Origin: Mycobacterium sp. shizuoka-1
GTDB lineage: Bacteria > Actinomycetota > Actinomycetes > Mycobacteriales > Mycobacteriaceae
Reading direction: 5' to 3'
Length of the DNA: 64,000 nt
NCBI RefSeq assembly: GCF_002723835.1
Contig: NZ_BEWG01000025.1
Span: 62,001-126,000 of the forward strand
In this document: positions 58,780 to 64,000 of the stretch, in pieces
Layout: every line of letters starts with the position of its first letter
Position numbering within the stretch: the stretch's first letter is position 1
Program-made: the position numbers and the translations under genes
The notes under the pieces: model-generated
Told to the model about the DNA's origin: nothing
Seen by the model: only the letters and a program-made list of their open reading frames with translations
Database searches by the model: none

Positions 58780-59439
58780 TCAGCGCAGGATGGTCGCCAC
58801 GATGCCGGCGAGGTAGCCCAGCCGGGCGACTTCCGAGGGCCGGAACAGCGGCCCGCCCGGGCGGCCGAGCATCACCGCGGTGTTCGGGTCGCCGAGCGGC
58901 GCCGCGGCCAGCGTGGTGTCCATGTCGCGCCACACCTGCGGTACCCACTCGGCGGTGCCGTCGAGCGCCTCGGCGTGGGCCAGCGGCAGCCAGGGTGCCG
59001 CGGTCGCCTGCGTCTCGGGTGCGCCGGGGCTGCCGACGATGCGTTCCAGACCCGCTTCGGAGATGCGGGCCACCGTGCACCAGCCCACCCGCAGGACCCG
59101 CGGCGCCTCGTCGGCAAGCACCTGCAGTTTGCCGGCCCGGTCGCCGGCCGCAGCGATGTGGTCGATGAGCTCCAGTTCGCGGTGGGCCTCGAGCAGCCCG
59201 GTGTGCGGCCGGATGGTGTCCACCCGCACCCCGTCGAGCCGCTCGGCGGCCGTGATCAGCATGTCGGGCATCGCGCCGGGCGGCAGTTCGACCACCAGGT
59301 CGTCGATCGCGTATCCGGACCCTCGCTCGACGACGTCGAGCGAGAGGATGTCGGCGCCGACGGTGCCCAGGGCGACGGCGAGCGAGCCGAGGCTACCGGG
59401 CCGGTCGACCAGCTGGACCCGCAGCAGATACGAAGGCAC
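58780..59439 (-). CDS. ACT-domain regulatory protein (Rv3013-type)
   Basis: A 219-residue protein with an N-terminal ACT domain ([37 protein letters not shown]) and a second ACT-like segment ([26 protein letters not shown]), then a GAF-like C-terminal half ending in [18 protein letters not shown]. It probably senses an amino acid. GTG 59439 is preferred to 59445 because AAAGGG lies 7 nt before it and PSYLLR is the usual start. The gene is convergent with ligA (1-nt gap) and divergent from gatC. Confidence 0.82.
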   Translation of the reverse strand: MPSYLLRVQLVDRPGSLGSLAVALGTVGADILSLDVVERGSGYAIDDLVVELPPGAMPDMLITAAERLDGVRVDTIRPHTGLLEAHRELELIDHIAAAGDRAGKLQVLADEAPRVLRVGWCTVARISEAGLERIVGSPGAPETQATAAPWLPLAHAEALDGTAEWVPQVWRDMDTTLAAAPLGDPNTAVMLGRPGGPLFRPSEVARLGYLAGIVATILR

Positions 59440-59576
59440 GCGCACACCCTTTCATAGCCACCTGGAGTCAGCATTCCGGCCGGTTCGCCCGCCGGCCGCC
59501 CACACTGTGGTCGTTCGGGGTCTACCTCGCGGTTCGTGGGCAACACCTGCCGTCCGGGCCGGCGACCGAAGCCAAC

Positions 59577-59582
59577 TAGGCT
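59577..59582 (+). promoter_or_regulatory. -10 hexamer for gatCA
   Basis: TAGGCT lies 8 nt before the gatC GTG, so gatCA is probably leaderless. Confidence 0.5.
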
Positions 59583-59590
59583 TGAGCACC

Positions 59591-59890
59591 GTGTCCCAAA
59601 TCTCCCGCGACGAGGTCGCCCGGCTGGCCAAACTGGCCCGGCTGGCGCTGACCGACACCGAACTCGAAAGCTTCGCCGGCCAGCTCGACGCCATCTTGGG
59701 CCACGTCAGCCAGATCCAGGCCGTCGACACCAGCGACGTGAAGCCCACCGGCAACCCGTTGAAAGACGTCAACGTCACCCGGCCTGACGTGGTCGAACCG
59801 TGTCTGACCCAGCAGGAAGCGCTGGCCGAGGCCCCGGCCGCGGCCGAGGGCCGGTTCGCGGTGCCCCAGATCCTCGGGGAGGCGCAGTGA
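59591..59890 (+). CDS. gatC: Glutamyl/aspartyl-tRNA amidotransferase subunit C
   Basis: A 99-residue Gat[37 protein letters not shown] at the start and the extended [24 protein letters not shown] that wraps between GatA and GatB. GatCAB converts Glu-tRNA(Gln) and Asp-tRNA(Asn) to the amidated forms. It overlaps gatA in GTGA. Orthologue Rv3012c. Confidence 0.96.
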   Translation: MSQISRDEVARLAKLARLALTDTELESFAGQLDAILGHVSQIQAVDTSDVKPTGNPLKDVNVTRPDVVEPCLTQQEALAEAPAAAEGRFAVPQILGEAQ

Positions 59891-61377
59891 GCGGCGACGA
59901 GTTGATCCGGCTGGACGCCGCGACGCTGGGCGCCAAGATCGCGGCCAAGGAGGTTTCCTCGGTCGAGGTGACGCAGGCCTGCCTGGACCAGATCGCCGCC
60001 ACCGATGACCGGTACCACGCGTTTTTACACGTCGCGGCCGAGGAGGCGCTGGCCGGCGCGGCGCGCACCGACGCCGCCGTCGCGGCCGGAGAGACGCTGC
60101 CGTCGCCGCTGGCGGGCGTCCCATTGGCGCTCAAGGACGTGTTCACCACCACGGACATGCCCACCACGTGCGGATCGAAGATCCTCGAAGGCTGGGTGTC
60201 GCCGTACGACGCGACGGTGACGGCCCGGTTGCGGGCCGCCGGCATCCCGATTCTCGGCAAGACCAACATGGACGAGTTCGCGATGGGCAGCTCCACCGAG
60301 AACTCCGCGTACGGACCCACCCGCAACCCGTGGGACACCGACCGGGTGCCGGGCGGCTCCGGCGGCGGCAGCGCGGCCGCGCTGGCCGCATTCCAGGCGC
60401 CGCTGGCGCTGGGCTCGGACACCGGCGGCTCGATTCGCCAGCCTGCGGCGTTGACCGCCACCGTCGGGGTCAAGCCGACCTACGGCACGGTGTCGCGGTA
60501 CGGCCTGGTGGCCTGTGCGTCGTCGCTGGACCAGGGCGGCCCGTGCGCCCGGACGGTTCTGGACACGGCGTTGCTGCATGCCGTCATCGCCGGGCACGAC
60601 CCGCGCGACTCCACCTCGATCGAGGCGCAGATTCCCGATGTGGTGGCCGCGGCCAGGGCCGGCGCCGATGGCGACCTCACCGGGGTGCGCATCGGCGTGG
60701 TCAAACAGCTGCGCAGCGGCGCGGGGTATCAGCCCGGGGTGCTGGCGTCGTTCAACGCCGCCGTCGAGCAGCTCGCGGCACTGGGGGCGCAGATCACCGA
60801 GGTGGACTGCCCACATCTGGACTATTCGCTGTCCTCCTACTACCTGATCCTGCCCTCGGAGGTGTCCAGCAACCTGGCCCGGTTCGACGCCATGCGGTAC
60901 GGGCTGCGGGTCGGCGACGACGGCAGCCACAGCGCCGAGGAAGTCATGGCGTTGACCCGGGCCGCCGGTTTCGGCCCGGAAGTCAAGCGCCGCATCATCA
61001 TTGGCACCTACGCGTTGTCGGCGGGCTATTACGACGCCTACTACAACCAGGCCCAGAAGGTCCGCACGCTGATCGCCGGCGACCTGGACGCCGCCTACGA
61101 AAGCGTCGACGTCCTGGTCTCCCCGGCCACCCCGACCACCGCGTTCCGGCTGGGGGAGAAGGTCGACGACCCGCTGGCGATGTACCTCTTCGACCTGTGC
61201 ACGCTGCCGTTGAACCTGGCCGGGCACTGCGGGATGTCGGTGCCGTCGGGGCTGTCCGCCGACGACAACCTGCCGGTCGGTCTGCAGATCATGGCCCCGG
61301 CGCTGGCCGACGACCGGCTGTACCGCGTGGGTGCTGCCTATGAGGCTGCTCGGAGTCCGCTGCCAACCGCGATCTGA
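59887..61377 (+). CDS. gatA: Glutamyl/aspartyl-tRNA amidotransferase subunit A
   Basis: A 496-residue amidase-signature glutaminase that releases ammonia for GatB. The Ser-cisSer-Lys triad is readable: Lys in [10 protein letters not shown] near residue 82, the signature [16 protein letters not shown] near 155, and the nucleophile region [13 protein letters not shown] near 178. It is coupled to gatC by a 4-nt overlap. gatB lies 2.4 kb downstream behind pfkA and a diguanylate cyclase. Orthologue Rv3011c. Confidence 0.97.
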   Translation: MSGDELIRLDAATLGAKIAAKEVSSVEVTQACLDQIAATDDRYHAFLHVAAEEALAGAARTDAAVAAGETLPSPLAGVPLALKDVFTTTDMPTTCGSKILEGWVSPYDATVTARLRAAGIPILGKTNMDEFAMGSSTENSAYGPTRNPWDTDRVPGGSGGGSAAALAAFQAPLALGSDTGGSIRQPAALTATVGVKPTYGTVSRYGLVACASSLDQGGPCARTVLDTALLHAVIAGHDPRDSTSIEAQIPDVVAAARAGADGDLTGVRIGVVKQLRSGAGYQPGVLASFNAAVEQLAALGAQITEVDCPHLDYSLSSYYLILPSEVSSNLARFDAMRYGLRVGDDGSHSAEEVMALTRAAGFGPEVKRRIIIGTYALSAGYYDAYYNQAQKVRTLIAGDLDAAYESVDVLVSPATPTTAFRLGEKVDDPLAMYLFDLCTLPLNLAGHCGMSVPSGLSADDNLPVGLQIMAPALADDRLYRVGAAYEAARSPLPTAI

Positions 61378-61395
61378 CGGGGCAGGATAGGACCC

Positions 61396-62427
61396 ATGCG
61401 AATCGGAGTGCTCACCGGAGGCGGCGACTGCCCCGGCCTCAACGCCGTGATCCGGGCGGTCGTCCGGACCTGCGATGCCCGCTACGGCTCGTCGGTGGTC
61501 GGGTTCCTCGACGGCTGGCGCGGCCTGCTGGAGGACCGCAGGATCCAGCTGCACAACGACGATCGCAACAACCGGCTGTTGGCCAAGGGCGGCACCATGC
61601 TGGGCACCGCCCGCACCAACCCCGAGAAGCTGCGCGCCGGGCTCGACGACATCAAGCAGACGCTGGAGGACAACGGGATCGACGTGCTGATCCCGATCGG
61701 CGGCGAAGGCACGCTGACCGCGGCGCACTGGCTGTCCGAAGAAGGGGTGCCCGTGGTCGGGGTGCCCAAGACGATCGACAACGACATCGATTGCACCGAC
61801 GTCACATTCGGTCACGACACCGCGCTGCAGATCGCCACCGAGGCCATCGACCGGCTGCACAGCACCGCCGAATCCCATCAGCGGGTGATGGTGGTCGAGG
61901 TGATGGGCCGCCACGCCGGCTGGATCGCGCTGAACGCGGGGCTGTCCTCCGGCGCGCACATGACGCTGATTCCTGAGCAGCCCTTCGACGTCGAAGAGGT
62001 CTGCCGGCTGGTCAAGAAGCGCTTCCAGCGCGGCGAGTCGAGCTTCATCATCGTGGTGGCCGAGGGCGCCAAGCCTGCCGAAGGGTCGATGCAGCTGCGC
62101 CAGGGCGGCACCGACGAGTTCGGCCACGAACGGTTCACCGGGGTGGCCCAGCAGTTGGCCATCGAGGTGGAGAAGCGGATCAAGAAGGAAGTCCGGGTCA
62201 CCGTGCTCGGCCACGTGCAGCGCGGCGGCACCCCGACCGCCTACGACCGGGTGCTGGCCACCCGGTTCGGCGTCAACGCCGCCGATGCCGCGCACGCCGG
62301 TGAATACGGGATCATGGTCTCCCTGCGCGGACAGGACATCGGCCGGGTGCCACTGGCCGATGCCGTGCGTCAGCTCAAGCTGGTGCCACAGAGCCGCTAC
62401 GACGACGCGGCCGCCTTCTTCGGCTGA
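61396..62427 (+). CDS. pfkA: ATP-dependent 6-phosphofructokinase
   Basis: A 343-residue phosphofructokinase of the actinobacterial type. The ATP-site [13 protein letters not shown] is at the N-terminus, then [13 protein letters not shown] and [12 protein letters not shown] with the catalytic Asp, [10 protein letters not shown] and [12 protein letters not shown]. The small Gly after GGE (position 104 in E. coli numbering) favours ATP over pyrophosphate, although the Lys in PKTIDND is shared with PPi enzymes. Orthologue Rv3010c. Confidence 0.95.
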   Translation: MRIGVLTGGGDCPGLNAVIRAVVRTCDARYGSSVVGFLDGWRGLLEDRRIQLHNDDRNNRLLAKGGTMLGTARTNPEKLRAGLDDIKQTLEDNGIDVLIPIGGEGTLTAAHWLSEEGVPVVGVPKTIDNDIDCTDVTFGHDTALQIATEAIDRLHSTAESHQRVMVVEVMGRHAGWIALNAGLSSGAHMTLIPEQPFDVEEVCRLVKKRFQRGESSFIIVVAEGAKPAEGSMQLRQGGTDEFGHERFTGVAQQLAIEVEKRIKKEVRVTVLGHVQRGGTPTAYDRVLATRFGVNAADAAHAGEYGIMVSLRGQDIGRVPLADAVRQLKLVPQSRYDDAAAFFG

Positions 62428-62468
62428 TCGCGCCCGACCGCGATCTCGAGGCGGCACTCTGATTGGCG

Positions 62469-63674
62469 ATGCATTCGTTTGCCCTTCCACCGTTCGTCGG
62501 AACGCTGACCATCGACCGGGACGCAGTGGTTGTCGCCGTCGATTCCGCGGGCAGGCGGGTGCTCGGCGTCAGTGACCAGGCACCGGTGGCCGGCTCGCCG
62601 GTGGAGGCGATCCTGGCGCCGCACCTCGCCGAACTGATCCGCTCCTACCTGGACACCGGCGGACCCCATGGTGCGGTGTTCGACGCCGAATGCCTGCAGG
62701 TCGTCGTCCGGGCCGCCGACGACCCGGGCCTCTACACGATCACCGTCGAGAACATCGAGGCCAGGCAGGCGGCGTGGCATCGGCTCCACCTCACCCAGAC
62801 CACGATCGACCGGATCACCGACATGATCATCTGGCTCGACCGGGACGGCCGCTACGTCTACGTCAACCCGGCCGCGACCGCTCTGCTCGGGTATTCGGCC
62901 GAAGAGCTGGCCGGCATGCGCGTGGTCGACATCGACCCGCTGTTCGACGAACAGCGCTGGCGGGAGCACTGGCAGGAGATCGTCGAGCGCAAGTCCTTCA
63001 CGATCGAGACCGTCAACACCACCAAGGCCGGGGTCGAGTTGCCGATCGAGGTGACGGTCAACTACGTCGAGCACGACGGCGCCCAGTACAACTGCTCGAT
63101 CGTCCGGGACATCTCCGAACGCAAGCTGGTCGAATCCCGGCTGCTCGAACTCAACGAGAAGATCACCCGCCTGTCGATCACAGACGATCTGACCGGCATC
63201 GCCAACCGCCGCCATTTCGATGCCCTCATGGCCGAGCAGATCGAGGCTCACACGGCATCGGGGCAATCGCTGTCGGTGGTCATGCTGGACGTGGATCATT
63301 TCAAGGCGTTCAACGACCAGTACGGCCACGCCAGGGGGGACGACTGTCTGCGCAGTGTCGCCGCGGTCGTGCAGCGCATCGTCGCCGAGTCGGGCGGTAT
63401 CGCCGCACGCTACGGGGGTGAGGAATTCATCTGCCTGCTGCCTGCTGCGGACGAGGCCGCCGCTCACGCGGTGGCGGCGGGCATTGTGGATTCGGTCGCC
63501 GCGCTGGCGATCCCGCACCGGACGTCGGGGGTCGCGGACGTCGTCACGGTCAGCATCGGGGTGCTGACGGCGCGGAACCCCTTCGATGCCGGAGACATCT
63601 TGGCCACCGTGGACGCGCGGCTCTACCGGGCCAAGCGGGAGGGCCGTAACCGGATGGTGCTGGGCGGCGGGTGA
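62469..63674 (+). CDS. PAS-GGDEF diguanylate cyclase
   Basis: A 401-residue signalling protein. An N-terminal region of about 100 residues resembles a PAS-like fold. A clear PAS domain follows (ITDMIIWLDRDGRYVYVNPAATALLGYSAEELAGM, residues about 115-225), then a GGDEF domain with active-site YGGEEF near 320 and DDLTGIANRR near 240. No RxxD inhibitory site precedes GGEEF, so product inhibition may be lost. There is no membrane segment. It makes c-di-GMP, probably in response to a PAS ligand. ATG 62469 is preferred over TTG 62463. Confidence 0.88.
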   Translation: MHSFALPPFVGTLTIDRDAVVVAVDSAGRRVLGVSDQAPVAGSPVEAILAPHLAELIRSYLDTGGPHGAVFDAECLQVVVRAADDPGLYTITVENIEARQAAWHRLHLTQTTIDRITDMIIWLDRDGRYVYVNPAATALLGYSAEELAGMRVVDIDPLFDEQRWREHWQEIVERKSFTIETVNTTKAGVELPIEVTVNYVEHDGAQYNCSIVRDISERKLVESRLLELNEKITRLSITDDLTGIANRRHFDALMAEQIEAHTASGQSLSVVMLDVDHFKAFNDQYGHARGDDCLRSVAAVVQRIVAESGGIAARYGGEEFICLLPAADEAAAHAVAAGIVDSVAALAIPHRTSGVADVVTVSIGVLTARNPFDAGDILATVDARLYRAKREGRNRMVLGGG

Positions 63675-63726
63675 GCGGGTCCGCCGCCTGTCGTGACGCA
63701 CCAGGATCGGTCGATGGCCAGCCGAA

Positions 63727-63732
63727 TAAGAT
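63727..63732 (+). promoter_or_regulatory. -10 hexamer for leaderless gatB
   Basis: TAAGAT is followed by 6 nt and then the ATG at 63739, so gatB has its own leaderless start despite following a same-strand gene by 64 nt. Confidence 0.6.
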
Positions 63733-63738
63733 CGTGGG

Positions 63739-64000
63739 ATGACTACTGCCCCGTCAACCGCGGCCGACCTGCTCGACTACGACGACGTCGTCGCCCGGTT
63801 CGACCCGGTGCTCGGCCTCGAGGTGCACGTCGAGCTGTCGACGGCCACCAAGATGTTCTGCCCCTGCTCGACGACCTTCGGCGCGGAGCCCAACACGCAG
63901 GTGTGCCCGGTGTGCCTGGGCCTACCGGGCGCCCTTCCGGTGCTCAACGAGGCCGCCGTCGAGTCGGCGATCCGGATCGGTCTCGCGCTGAACTGCGAGA
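63739..64000 (+). CDS. gatB: Glutamyl/aspartyl-tRNA amidotransferase subunit B (5' part)
   Basis: The first 87 codons of GatB, cut by the window end. The N-terminal [57 protein letters not shown] carries the zinc-binding cysteines and the kinase-domain opening typical of GatB, which activates the misacylated tRNA before amidation. Orthologue Rv3009c. Confidence 0.96.
   Translation, partial: MTTAPSTAADLLDYDDVVARFDPVLGLEVHVELSTATKMFCPCSTTFGAEPNTQVCPVCLGLPGALPVLNEAAVESAIRIGLALNCE

Overview
The window is high-GC DNA from a mycobacterium, most likely a fast-growing Mycolicibacterium-type species. The indicators are a class Ib ribonucleotide reductase with a separate nrdF, MPT63-like (DUF1942) and PE-PPE proteins, an actinobacterial aa3 oxidase subunit, SerB2, methylglucose-lipopolysaccharide genes, and many leaderless promoters. 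Compared from memory with Mycobacterium tuberculosis, the gene order follows the Rv3055-Rv3009c segment almost gene for gene, on the opposite strand and interrupted by accessory blocks. No tRNA, rRNA, insertion sequence, phage or CRISPR array was seen.

Layout. 1-4.3 kb: a cut TetR gene, an FMN reductase with a palindromic operator, and nrdHIE behind tandem NrdR boxes. 4.3-12.2 kb: an accessory block that appears to lie between nrdE and the TetR/BVMO/nrdF group: membrane protein, DUF5997, a LysR-like effector domain without HTH, phytanoyl-CoA dioxygenase-like and DODA-type dioxygenases, a NIPSNAP/TetR/SDR/SDR cluster, an SMI1-like protein and the menaquinone reductase MenJ. 12.3-15.8 kb: TetR, Baeyer-Villiger monooxygenase, and nrdF with its own matching pair of NrdR boxes. 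15.8-25 kb: second accessory block: cyclase-ATPase signalling protein, secreted PE-PPE-domain protein, a flavoprotein fused to a TTC38-like repeat domain, an orphan YrbEB permease and a hydrolase.

25-48 kb: conserved core. DUF3349, adhC, a YciI-like gene and fecB, ctaD, serB2, a MocR regulator with a divergent small-protein/YczE pair, an ABC ATPase, Nudix, echA17, two SAM-type proteins, envelope and secreted proteins, the Rv3030-Rv3032 polymethylglucose/glucan operon, and the electron transfer flavoprotein genes fixAB. 47.3-64 kb: an OlsB/OlsA-like acyltransferase pair, iscS-mnmA (tRNA thiolation), a PknH_C-type lipoprotein, a MetE-like protein with an AftB-like glycosyltransferase, a Tat-exported flavoenzyme, MmcQ/YjbR, ligA, an ACT protein, gatCA, pfkA, a PAS-GGDEF diguanylate cyclase and the start of gatB.

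How it works together. The nrd genes form one NrdR regulon split over two loci, supplying dNTPs. GatCAB, MnmA and IscS serve tRNA maturation. CtaD, FixAB and MenJ feed or form the respiratory chain. Rv3030-3032-type genes with nearby methyltransferases and an acyltransferase fit methylglucose lipopolysaccharide assembly. Translational coupling (4-nt stop/start overlaps) is frequent, and many genes start 5-9 nt after a TANNNT hexamer, as expected for leaderless mRNAs.
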